Assembly (NCBI GenBank): GCA_964635875.1
Contig: CAZWRK010000018.1
Span: 1-42,701, forward strand
Source: CAZWRK01 sp964635875
GTDB lineage: Bacteria > Pseudomonadota > Gammaproteobacteria > Burkholderiales > Aquaspirillaceae
Direction: 5' to 3'
DNA length: 42,701 bases
Part shown: positions 1 to 9,400 of the stretch, in pieces
Layout of the letters: each line of letters starts with the position of its first letter
Position numbering within the stretch: the first letter of the stretch is position 1
Position numbers and translations under genes: made by a program
Notes under the pieces: generated by a model
What the model was told of the DNA's origin: nothing
Database searches by the model: none
Seen by the model: only the letters and a program-made list of their open reading frames with translations

Positions 1-55
1 ATTAATGACGGCATCTTGGATATTTCTCGTAAAGAGAATGTTCCAGAATTGCTGC
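1..55. repeat. Terminal direct repeat, left copy (circular overlap)
   Basis: These 55 bases are identical to 42647-42701, and the reading frame of the adaptor gene runs through both copies unbroken. An exact 55-base match at the ends of a contig is what a k-mer assembler leaves on a circular or circularly permuted molecule. I therefore read it as an assembly overlap and not as physical phage ends. The non-redundant length is 42,646 bp. Confidence 0.93.
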
Positions 56-621
56 GTAATGCTTCTATCAGTATGAGCACTAGTGATAATGTCTATGCTG
101 TTCCTACTCAGGATTCTGATGGAAATACTATCAGAATCAAAGATATTCTTCGTATTCGTGCTAAACGAACAAGTGAGACTACAGCCTGGACTGTACGTCG
201 TTTAAGTCAACGTCGTTTCGATGCTCTTTATCCTGAAGTTAATTCTGACCATATCGGAGAACCTAGGTTCTATATGGTTCAAGATCAGGATATTGAATTT
301 GCTCCTTATCCAGACCAGACTTATGAACTTGCTATGCGAGTTTCTATCTGGCCTGTACGTATTACAATCAATCAGACTCAACCTTATCCTGAAGAGTTTG
401 ATGATGTAATTGAAGCTTTTGTGACATCTGATTTAATGGCTAGTCTTCAACTTAACGATGATGCAGAACTTTGGCGTTCTCGTTATTTTGAAAGACTTGG
501 TTCTACATTACAAGCTATTCGTGCAAAACCTGATTGGGAACCTTCTGTTGGTCCAGATAGTTATCAAGGTTCTTCTTCTACAGACCCTGCACGTGATCCT
601 TTTACTTCGAGGTGGCCATGA
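1..621 (+). CDS. Head-tail adaptor (connector) protein, C-terminal part
   Basis: This is the main part of a gene that begins with ATG at 42539 and crosses the circular join; the whole protein is 242 residues. The N-terminal stretch SAALDAINDGILDISRKEN, a helix that packs on the portal, and the later mixed beta segment (FYMVQDQDIEFAPYPDQTYEL) resemble the adaptor proteins of short-tailed phages (T7 gp11 and SU10-adaptor type). Its place after capsid and decoration genes and before the nozzle gene fits that role. The protein would form the dodecameric ring between portal and tail. The TTG at 16 is not a real start, because the frame is open upstream across the join. The stop overlaps the next start as ATGA. 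Confidence 0.75.
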   Translation: MNDGILDISRKENVPELLRNASISMSTSDNVYAVPTQDSDGNTIRIKDILRIRAKRTSETTAWTVRRLSQRRFDALYPEVNSDHIGEPRFYMVQDQDIEFAPYPDQTYELAMRVSIWPVRITINQTQPYPEEFDDVIEAFVTSDLMASLQLNDDAELWRSRYFERLGSTLQAIRAKPDWEPSVGPDSYQGSSSTDPARDPFTSRWP

Positions 622-1433
622 GCGATTTTACCAAGAACTGGGATGCTAATTCTCCTCAAGGAAGTGATGCAGCTAATACTTTGGATACTGTAATCCAAGA
701 TATGAAGTCGGCTCTTGGTGAGCGACTTGGTCTTGAACACCAACCTATGTCGAATACCAATCCTACATCTGATAAGGATGCAGACCTTCGACATAAACCA
801 GGCTTCGTAGGTACAGTTTTTCGTGGAACTACAGCAGAAATTGATGCACTTAAGGTTGATCCTTATCCGGGTAATGGAAGTTTAGCTTGGGACACAGATA
901 CTAAGGAACTTAAACTTTATGACTCTGCTACAAATTCTTGGAAGAGCTTTAGTAGTATAGCTTTTCCTAATGCTTCTGATCGTCTTGATGTGTATGACCC
1001 TACGGACTTGCTTGATACTGCAACTAGTCCTGGTATTAATACTGTTCATCAGGTTCTAGTAAATACTCAAGTTAGTCTTCATGCTGCTATTCGTTTTGAT
1101 GCAGCATTTCAACATCGTTCTTTCCATCTAGTTATTTCACCAGATAACTTTGCTTCCTGGGTTCGAGTTCAAACTGGAACGACACATCCTTCTACTTATG
1201 TTGGATACCAGAGTGGTTCAACTTCTACTGTTCAGTATATGCCTAATCGTATAGCAAATATTGTATATACTGTACCTGCAGGTTGGTATTGGAAGATTGA
1301 ATATTACTATGGTCCTGTTGCTCTTAATGATCTTCCCAATTATAGTTATCTATATCTGGGTGCCTATACTCCTTTTACTGCCACAGAACTTGCTAAGTTT
1401 GTTAACGTAACTCTTACTACGTTGGCCTTATGA
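618..1433 (+). CDS. Fibre-like or neck virion protein
   Basis: This 271-residue protein starts at ATG 618, behind a GAGGTGG ribosome site at 609-615; the GTG at 612 lies inside that site. The start overlaps the adaptor stop. The N-terminal 40 residues (WDANSPQG, then LDTVIQDMKSALGERLGLEH) form a pattern common at the N-terminus of phage tail fibre or head-binding proteins. A segment with GTVFRGTTAEID and LAWDTDTKELKLYDSATNSW follows, also typical of fibre and neck proteins. The C-terminal half is beta-rich (GWYWKIEYYYG, YSYLYLGAYTPFTATEL). A virion role is inferred from this and from its position between adaptor and nozzle. The receptor, if any, cannot be read. Confidence 0.6.
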   Translation: MSDFTKNWDANSPQGSDAANTLDTVIQDMKSALGERLGLEHQPMSNTNPTSDKDADLRHKPGFVGTVFRGTTAEIDALKVDPYPGNGSLAWDTDTKELKLYDSATNSWKSFSSIAFPNASDRLDVYDPTDLLDTATSPGINTVHQVLVNTQVSLHAAIRFDAAFQHRSFHLVISPDNFASWVRVQTGTTHPSTYVGYQSGSTSTVQYMPNRIANIVYTVPAGWYWKIEYYYGPVALNDLPNYSYLYLGAYTPFTATELAKFVNVTLTTLAL

Positions 1434-3790
1434 GCAAACGTCTCGTAGCTGCTACAGCCTATATGCCTAATGGTGGTATCAACTACGATACTAATAGCTT
1501 GGCATTGGCTCCAAATCAAGCTCCTTCGATGCTTAATCTGCGTGTTCTTCCTCATGAAATTAGAACACGTGGAGGCAGTCGTCGAGTCAGCCAGAATACG
1601 CCTAGTGGCGATCCTATTCTTCATTTTCATACTTATAAAGAACCAGAAGGAAACGAGATTCTTTTCGGATTTACAAAGAGTAATATCTATAAATACGATT
1701 CTATAAATCAGATTTGGATTGAAGGTTCTGGAATAACTTTAGTTGATGCTTGTGATAATATTTTTAGTGGTACTGGATATTGGACAATACCATCAGGAGA
1801 ATATAGTCCACCTATAGGAACAGCTTATGGTGTAGAAACTGTATATAATCCTGAAGAAGAAGCTCGTTTTGGTTTTTATATTACTAATAATGAAATGATG
1901 CAAAATGTGACTACTCCAGTTTACATAGCTTCTAAACTTTTTAATAGTTTTCAGGATTGGAGTGGTCAAGCCTCATTACATTTTCGACTTCTTCATACTG
2001 TTTCTACAGATACTATGACATTGCCTGCTTTATTTACTGGAGTATGGACAATAACAGATGATGCTGATGATACTGTGGAAATTCCTTTTTCTTATACTAT
2101 ACTTACTACTGGTATATACGGATGGAAAGATTTTCACTTAATTTTGCCAGCAGGAATAGATTATAATAATATTAAAAGTATCTCTTTACGTTATACTGCT
2201 GGTGAAGTCTCTTTTGAACATCATATTGCATTTGATAATTTTTCTGTTGGTAATATTGCATTTGATGTCTCTAACTGGTCTACCACAGATTTCATCGACG
2301 ATCATTTTGGTGCAACAATAATTGCAGCTGGAAGTAATTTACCTTTACCAACGGAGCCAGAAGATGACGGAACAGATCGAGTCCTCTTGTACTACGACAA
2401 AGCGGCTGGATACTTTAAGAACCTTGTCACCAGAACAACTACTCAGACTTCTGAGCTTACAGACCCTTCGGGTGGAACGTCTCCAGGACCGCATACAGGT
2501 ACTGTTGCACATACTCCTGTTACTCCTTTTGCTTTCAATCTTTTGTGTGGTGGGTTTAGGGTTTCAGATAATGGTACTGGTGCACTAAGTGGCGATGGAA
2601 CTGGAACTATTGATTACGACACTGGTGCATGGTCTGTAACTTGGAATGGTGGAATTACAGCAGATCAGAAGATACAAGCCAATTACTTGTATTATACCAC
2701 TACTACGCCGCTTCCTCGTTATGTGTGTAGTTTCAATGATCGCCTAGTGGGAGCCAATACCTATCAGGATAGTCTCTATTTTCCTTGGCGTGTTATTTGG
2801 ACTGACCCAGCCGATTGTCAAACCTTTCGTACAGACTCTTATGTTGATTTGATTAGCACTGATACTTCTTCTATTGTAGCTTTAGTACCTCAAGGAGAAT
2901 ATCTTGTCATTTACCGTGAAGGTTCTGTCTCCAAGATGCGTTACGTCGGTGGAACTACTACGTTTGCTTTCTATCAAATCTGGCAATATGGTATCTTCGC
3001 CGGACGTAGTATCCTCAACTGGAACAACGTTCATTTCATTCTCGCTAAAGATGACATCTATCGTTTTGATGGTAACTCTTTCCAATCTATTGCTACTAAT
3101 CGTATCAGGAATCGCTTATTTGATCTTCTCAACTTGAATCGTATTCAGTATTGTTTTGCTTCTTTTAATGATAAGTACAAAGAGTATTGGCTTTGGATAG
3201 TAACTAATAATGAAGATTATCCTACCGATGTCTTTGTTTACTCCATCTTGTACGATTCTTGGTCTTATTTCAAGTTTCAACCTACTACAGCGATCGGTTA
3301 TCATTACACTCGTAGTGGTACAACAATTGATGATCTTGTAGGTACAATCAATCAGCAAAACTGGTTACTGCATAGTGGTCTACTAGAGGGTACGCTTCGT
3401 ACTCCTATTATGGCAATGGAAGCAGGAGATTGCTATGCGTTGGATGAACTACTTGTTCAGGATTACATTGTTAACGATGTAGGTTCAGATATCGAATGGT
3501 TCTTAATTACCAAGGACTTTACATTCTCAGATATGCCTCGACAAGATCGTTTGCAGCGTGTACACTTCGAGGCAACTGGACATGAAGTTACTTGTGGATA
3601 TAGTCCCAAGTATTCTACAGACATTGCAGGATTCCAGAACAAAATTGACATCACTTTAACACCTAACTATGATGAGCACCAATATTGGCCTGATAGTGTG
3701 CATGAACATCATAGGTTATCCTACGAAGGTGTGGGATTTTTTGCGCTAAGATGGACACAACCCTTTGTGGTTACAGAGGAGCTTGATTAA
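1430..3790 (+). CDS. Tail nozzle / tubular protein (gp12-like), with inserted domain
   Basis: This 786-residue protein starts in an ATGA overlap with the previous gene. The N-terminus (MPNGGINYDTNSLALAPNQAP, then LNLRVLPHEIRTRGGSRR) and later stretches (PRYVCSFNDRLVGANTY, RVIWTDPADCQTF, VPQGEYLVIYREGSVSKMRY) match the beta-propeller pattern of podovirus nozzle proteins. These form the end of the short tail. Residues about 105-285 look like an inserted beta-sandwich (GYWTIPSGEYSPP, then HHIAFDNFSVGNIAF), reminiscent of carbohydrate-binding jelly rolls and using more AT-rich codons. The fold assignment rests on pattern and position only. Confidence 0.65.
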   Translation: MSKRLVAATAYMPNGGINYDTNSLALAPNQAPSMLNLRVLPHEIRTRGGSRRVSQNTPSGDPILHFHTYKEPEGNEILFGFTKSNIYKYDSINQIWIEGSGITLVDACDNIFSGTGYWTIPSGEYSPPIGTAYGVETVYNPEEEARFGFYITNNEMMQNVTTPVYIASKLFNSFQDWSGQASLHFRLLHTVSTDTMTLPALFTGVWTITDDADDTVEIPFSYTILTTGIYGWKDFHLILPAGIDYNNIKSISLRYTAGEVSFEHHIAFDNFSVGNIAFDVSNWSTTDFIDDHFGATIIAAGSNLPLPTEPEDDGTDRVLLYYDKAAGYFKNLVTRTTTQTSELTDPSGGTSPGPHTGTVAHTPVTPFAFNLLCGGFRVSDNGTGALSGDGTGTIDYDTGAWSVTWNGGITADQKIQANYLYYTTTTPLPRYVCSFNDRLVGANTYQDSLYFPWRVIWTDPADCQTFRTDSYVDLISTDTSSIVALVPQGEYLVIYREGSVSKMRYVGGTTTFAFYQIWQYGIFAGRSILNWNNVHFILAKDDIYRFDGNSFQSIATNRIRNRLFDLLNLNRIQYCFASFNDKYKEYWLWIVTNNEDYPTDVFVYSILYDSWSYFKFQPTTAIGYHYTRSGTTIDDLVGTINQQNWLLHSGLLEGTLRTPIMAMEAGDCYALDELLVQDYIVNDVGSDIEWFLITKDFTFSDMPRQDRLQRVHFEATGHEVTCGYSPKYSTDIAGFQNKIDITLTPNYDEHQYWPDSVHEHHRLSYEGVGFFALRWTQPFVVTEELD

Positions 3791-3791
3791 T

Positions 3792-5102
3792 ATGGGTTAC
3801 GGGGCCTTACCTTTAATAGGATATAATCCTTTTGACGTAGATAATAATGATTTTGGAGAATTAGATAATTGGACGGATGACGTTTTTGGTGGTCTAGATA
3901 CTGACCCTACCGCGCCTCCAGAATTTACTCAATTACAAACACCAGAGTATCCTGCCTTTCCTGAACGTCCTGATTTGCAACCTTGGACTGGTCGTACTAA
4001 TGTACCGATTAATCCTCAATATCGTGATTTACAAAATCTAGGATATAATGCAGTTTTCAATCCTAGTGCAGTTCCACAAACGGGCCGTTTTACCAGTGTT
4101 ATTACTGGTGACCCTAATATGGAGTTGTTTAATCAGGCAGTTGTAGTGCCTGGTCAACAGCAACTGCTTAATGAAACTCTCCCACTTACGGGTGCAATTT
4201 ATTCTGGCGGAGCCTATGGTAGTCAGTTTCAAAGCGGTGCTCGGCGTAATGCTCAAGCAGAAGCATTAACAAACTATTCTAATAATCTCGCTTCACAACG
4301 TTTGGCCTACGATCAGCAGGCAACTACTAATCAAATGACAGCACTAGGTCAAACATTACCTAATATGGCTAATACTTATGTTAATGAATATAACATGCGA
4401 TCACAAAATCTTGATCGCGCTATTAATGTCCATTATCAAAACGAAGGCTTAAAGCAGCAAGAGTTTCAGAATGAAGTAGCTGCTACCAATTATGCTATGG
4501 GTATTGTTGGAATGAACTTGGGTATTGATCAATATAATACCGATCTTGAAAATCAAACCAAGATGCTTGAATGGCAACAGAAAGAAAATGAACGTCAACA
4601 AGATGAATATAGAAATATTGCTATTCTACGTACTTTAACGGGGGCAGATGTTGTAGGTGAAGCTGGTGGACTTATCGGTCTTTACTATGGTGGTGCAGCC
4701 GGAGGACAAGCTGGAACTCAATTAGGAAATGCTGCAGGTGGTTCTAGTTATTGGCAAAATTATTCTAGTAGTTCTGGTAATTCTGGAATGTATTACACTA
4801 ATCCTTCCAATGATATTTCTGTAACTCCGTATGCTCAAAATCAATTGAGTGGTGGATATGTTCCTCCTCAGAACAATAACACTCAAATGCAACCAGTCAC
4901 GTTGCAACCTATGGGTGGAGGTTCAAATGTTAATGCTGGTACATTAGGACAGAATGTAGGCGGAACTTCTAATGTTCCAACAACTAGTTATACGCCTATT
5001 GACCAGCAGTATAACAATGTTTACAATCCGCTAACAGGTACATGGTCTTCCAGTCAACCCAATTCTTGGGACTTTAACAGTCTTGTTTACGGGAGTTATT
5101 AA
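3792..5102 (+). CDS. Internal virion / ejection-type protein
   Basis: This 436-residue protein starts at ATG 3792, with AGAGGAG at 3775-3781 upstream; an in-frame TTG at 3765 lies inside the nozzle gene and is less likely. The N-terminal 100 residues are Pro/Asp-rich. A Gln/Asn-rich helical core follows (QAEALTNYSNNLASQRLAYDQ, then LENQTKMLEWQQKENERQQ). A Gly-rich hydrophobic stretch comes next (GEAGGLIGLYYGGAAGGQAG), and the tail is Gly/Asn/Gln-rich and probably disordered. This composition and position, after the nozzle and before two more large proteins, suit an internal core protein ejected with the DNA. I recognise no family. Confidence 0.55.
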   Translation: MGYGALPLIGYNPFDVDNNDFGELDNWTDDVFGGLDTDPTAPPEFTQLQTPEYPAFPERPDLQPWTGRTNVPINPQYRDLQNLGYNAVFNPSAVPQTGRFTSVITGDPNMELFNQAVVVPGQQQLLNETLPLTGAIYSGGAYGSQFQSGARRNAQAEALTNYSNNLASQRLAYDQQATTNQMTALGQTLPNMANTYVNEYNMRSQNLDRAINVHYQNEGLKQQEFQNEVAATNYAMGIVGMNLGIDQYNTDLENQTKMLEWQQKENERQQDEYRNIAILRTLTGADVVGEAGGLIGLYYGGAAGGQAGTQLGNAAGGSSYWQNYSSSSGNSGMYYTNPSNDISVTPYAQNQLSGGYVPPQNNNTQMQPVTLQPMGGGSNVNAGTLGQNVGGTSNVPTTSYTPIDQQYNNVYNPLTGTWSSSQPNSWDFNSLVYGSY

Positions 5103-6424
5103 TGAACGCACCTAATTATCTTCCTTCAGGTATGGCTATTCAGCAACAAGCTGCTCAAGCCGATCAGCGAAACTTACAGGGACTTCTAAGTATTCCTACT
5201 GATCTAGCTCGGGGAGCAGTACAAGCAGGACAGTCTTTTCTGCAAACTCGTCAGCAACGTAATGCTATGGACGATGCCAAGGAACGTTGGGCAGTTGAAA
5301 GGTTGATGGGTGTTTATCAATCTCTTAAAGACCCTAAAGCTCAAGAGCTCATGAAGACTCAGATTCTAACTAATCCTAGAACTTCTGCTATTTTCCAGAA
5401 ACATGGAATGTTGCAGGCATTACAGCCTACAGCAGAATCAGATCAGCAACGTCTTGATCGTGCAAGACAGGCAGGAAATCTACAACTAGAATTTGCAGAT
5501 AAGGAACGACAAGCTGCTGAACAGTTCAAACAGCAGAATTTTCCTAATGAACTTGAACGTGCTCGTAAAACTGCTGAAGTAGAGAATCCTCTTCGTATTC
5601 AACAGATAGAAGCAGAGACTAGAGCACGTGCTCAAGTTATGGCTGATATAGATCGTCAAAAACAGGCTCTCCAAGATCAAGAAGAACTTGACGCATATAA
5701 TCGCAGAGTAATGCCTGCATCCGATTCAGAAGTTCTTAGAAATCCCTTAACAGGGGATGTTAGTATAGCTCCCGTACAACCCAAGCTCGTAGATAATATC
5801 TATGATCTTCGTAAGTTGCAGGAAACTCAACGCAAGGAAGACAATACTTTTGGATGGTTCACTAATCCGGATACTAAGGAACAGGAATATCTTAGTATCA
5901 CTTCAGCCAAGGAGCGTGGTTGGACTACTCGTCCTCCTAAGGCAGCTGAATCTCTTACTCCTAGTCAGAAGTTAGAGTATCAGAAAGATTATGCTACTGC
6001 ATTGCAGGATTATCGTGACAAGACTGAGAAGTTGAAACTCCTTCGTGGAGATAGCACCTCTGCTCAAGCTTTTACTGTAGCTAAGCAGCAACTTCTGCCC
6101 AATCTACTTGCTACCTATAAGAACGCGATCACTGCTACTGGAAAGGGTGATGTTTACGATAAGTACATGGAACGAGTAACCAAGTATCGTAACGATCCAG
6201 TTTATCGTAAAACTGCAGAAGGTCGTCAACTTCGCGCTGATCTACTTCGTCAATGGGAAGACCCATTTGTAACTAATCCTATGTATCTTATTATTGAATC
6301 AGTTGATCCTCTTTCTGAGAGTGTTGTAGGAGCAAAAGAACCAGCTTCTTCCGAATCACCTCCTGTTCCTGTACGTGAAGTATCTCCACAGCAAGACGCC
6401 TACGAACGTTCCTTAATCTTTTAA
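5102..6424 (+). CDS. Internal virion / ejection-type coiled-coil protein
   Basis: This 440-residue protein starts one base inside the previous stop (TAATG). The first half is almost entirely charged helix with heptad-like spacing (FADKERQAAEQFKQQNFPNE, then ARAQVMADIDRQKQALQDQ). A segment follows with FGWFTNPDTKEQEYLSITSA and LTPSQKLEYQKDYATALQDY. The C-terminus is short and Pro/Ser-rich. There are no membrane segments or enzyme motifs. It sits between the Gln-rich protein and the giant virion protein, which supports a structural or ejection role. The exact role is unknown. Confidence 0.5.
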   Translation: MNAPNYLPSGMAIQQQAAQADQRNLQGLLSIPTDLARGAVQAGQSFLQTRQQRNAMDDAKERWAVERLMGVYQSLKDPKAQELMKTQILTNPRTSAIFQKHGMLQALQPTAESDQQRLDRARQAGNLQLEFADKERQAAEQFKQQNFPNELERARKTAEVENPLRIQQIEAETRARAQVMADIDRQKQALQDQEELDAYNRRVMPASDSEVLRNPLTGDVSIAPVQPKLVDNIYDLRKLQETQRKEDNTFGWFTNPDTKEQEYLSITSAKERGWTTRPPKAAESLTPSQKLEYQKDYATALQDYRDKTEKLKLLRGDSTSAQAFTVAKQQLLPNLLATYKNAITATGKGDVYDKYMERVTKYRNDPVYRKTAEGRQLRADLLRQWEDPFVTNPMYLIIESVDPLSESVVGAKEPASSESPPVPVREVSPQQDAYERSLIF

Positions 6425-6432
6425 GGCTCCTT

Positions 6433-9400
6433 ATGGACATCATTGACAATCTTAAGACCAAGCCCGAGGACGAAGTTCTTGGTACTGCTGCTATTAAAGT
6501 AGCTCCACAAGAAACTGCAAGTGGTTTACCTGTAATGCCAGATATCCTTACTGACCCTATGGATAGAGCTACAGCAGTAGCTACCAAGATTTCAGATTTA
6601 GAAAAAGAAGAAGCTGCTAAAGTAGATCGTAGCTTCTTCAAGAATCTAGTAGGCAACCTTACTTCTAGTTATGGTTCCTTAACTGTCGGAACTGCAGGAC
6701 ATGGTGTACGATGGTATCTAGATCAGTTCAATGATGGCCCTGTTCCTAACTTTGTTCTTGGCGCTCCCTACTTGAATGATCTTTGGATGCGTAATGCTTC
6801 TCGTACTTCCATTGATGAACACTTCAAAAAGCTGAATCAAGAACGTGAAATAGCTCGACGTTATAGCGACGCTATCGACGAACGTATTGCTGAACTCTCC
6901 AATCCTGAACTTCAGGCAGAACCTTGGACAGCAGAAAACTGGACTGGTAAAGTTGGTTCTATTGCTGGTGCTGCTATTGGTTCTATGCTTGCTCCTGCTA
7001 AACTTAGTCGTGCTGCTGCTATGGAGGAAATTGGGTCTGCTGCTCTTGCACGTAGAGCAGCTTTTAAGGCAGGCAATGAGGCAGAAGAAGCCGTAGCGAA
7101 GAAGGCTTTGGAGGCAGCGAAGGCAGGAGAGGGTGCATCTAGCTATGTGGGTGGAACTCTCTTTGGTGCTCAGGCAGGCATGGAGCAGTACGTTAAGGGT
7201 ATGGATAAGCCCGACGAACAGCTCGCTACCAACGTTAAATCTCTGCTTCAAGTAGCTTGGCAGATCGCCTCTGAGAAGTTTGTCTTTGGTAACTCCATCA
7301 AGAACATGGACAAGCCTTTCGCTGAACGTATCCTAAAAGGTATGGCAGGCGAAGGTTTGCAAGAAACCTCCCAGCAAGTAGGTCAGAACTTCATTAACCT
7401 AGCGGACAAGTTCGTAGGCGAATTGCCTCTTACCCAAGAGGATAAAGCCTCGTTGCTTAATGGTGTCTTTGAATCGGCTCTATCTGGCATCATGATGGGT
7501 GGCGTCGTAGGTGGTATCCACAAGGGACAGGGTGAGTTCCACAAGAAGCAGGCTGCTGAGGCTGATCGTATCTTCACTCTCCAGCAAGCTGACATTACCC
7601 AAGGAGCTGGCACTCCTCCCTCTTCGCCTTCTTCCTCTTCTCAAAGCTCTTCTTCTCCTACGTTAACTATCAATGATGATGTTTCAGATTCTGATGTAAA
7701 GAAGTTCTTACGTAATCGTGTAGATGAATGGGCAAGTGCTTTATCTGGAACAGGAATACTAAAACCTGAAGAACTAGAACTTGTGGGTCGTATTCATAAG
7801 GCTCAGATCAATGCATCAGATCGTACACGTCTAACTAAGATGGCTTCTATTGCTGGGCCTAAATGGATATTTGGTAATGTCGGTGATGCTAATGAGCAGA
7901 CTATCTTTGAACAAGGTTATCCCGGACTTATGGCTTTTAACACTGTACTACAGAATGAGGGCGAAGCTAGACTTAATAGCTTAATGGGTCGTGATATTAG
8001 AGCTTCTTATAATGATGCTCGTCAAGCATGGCAAGAAGCCAATCTCACTAAGATGCCAGAAGTTGATGATATCGAAGCTCGTAGGAAGTGGCAAGAGATT
8101 GGAGAACGCACGGGATTCTTTCTTGATCCTTCGGGTGAAATTCTTTTCAAGACTCCTTGGGAAGATTTCTCTATTGCTGGGCGTAAGTGGTCCGATCTTA
8201 GTATGAACTTTACTAGACTGGATGTACCAGTATCTTCTATCTTGGAAAAGAGTATAACTGTTAATAAGGGTCTAGGAAAAGGCGGATTAATAGAAGAGAC
8301 TGAAGTACGAAAGCTTTACGAAGCTAATAAACTTACTTTAGGCGATATGCTTTCTAGTGCGATTTTCCAGCTTTATCCTAATTTTCGTGATATCAATGTT
8401 CGTTTCCAAGATACTATAGAGGGACGTGCTACGGCTTTGTGGTCTCCTTCTAAGAATACCATTTTTCTAACTCCAGGTGCTACTGTAGAAATGCTATGGC
8501 ATGAGATTCAGCATGCTATTGATGATGCTGAAGGACGTCCTTACGAAAATGCAGAAGGTAATCTTGTTTCTAAGGGTATTGAACTTAACACAGAAGAAGA
8601 AAAGTCTGCACTCGCTGATAGAGTTAAGTATTATAAATACCGCAGTGAAACTGGAGAGATTCGTGCTTGGGATGCGGGTAAGTTAGCTACTTTAGGTAAG
8701 TCCTCTTACGATAGACTTACTCCACTTAAAAATCAGACTGCACGTAATCGTGATGAATTTTCTTTTATTACTTCTAGGCTTAATGCAATTCGTGGTCAAG
8801 GTACTACGAAAGTGTTGAAGCAAGGAGAAAGCTTAGAAGCTGTAGATCAAGAGTGGCTTGAAGAGAGTGTAAGAAAACTTATAACTGGTCGTACTATATC
8901 TAGTATTCATGTACGACTAATAACTGAATTTGCTCAATCTTTACCTGAATTAACCCATGTAGAATGGTTTGATTTAGCCTCTCGTCTATTTCAACTTCAT
9001 GTAGGATTATCCAATATAAATCGTATAGCTAAAGCTCGCCCTGATGATTTGCTAGTATATCAAAAGAAACGTATCTCCCAACTTCCTTCCGAGTTTCAAA
9101 AATTGGATGAAGATACTATACTTTATATGATTTATAGAGGAACTACTCCATTAAAGATTTTTGAAAATCTTTTTTATCTAAAAGGTTTTTTAACTTCTAA
9201 AGAAGCTCATAATCTTCTACTAGAAGCAGGTAAAACTAAAACTATTGAACAAGATAATCAAGAACTCGCTGCAGCTATAGAAGAAGTTTGGAATAAACTT
9301 CATCCTAATTCTCCTCTTTTGAATGATTTGAGTAGTACGATTTTTGCTGCGGGACTTCCTTGGGTAAAGAAACATTTAGATGATTCTTTTTGGACAAGCT

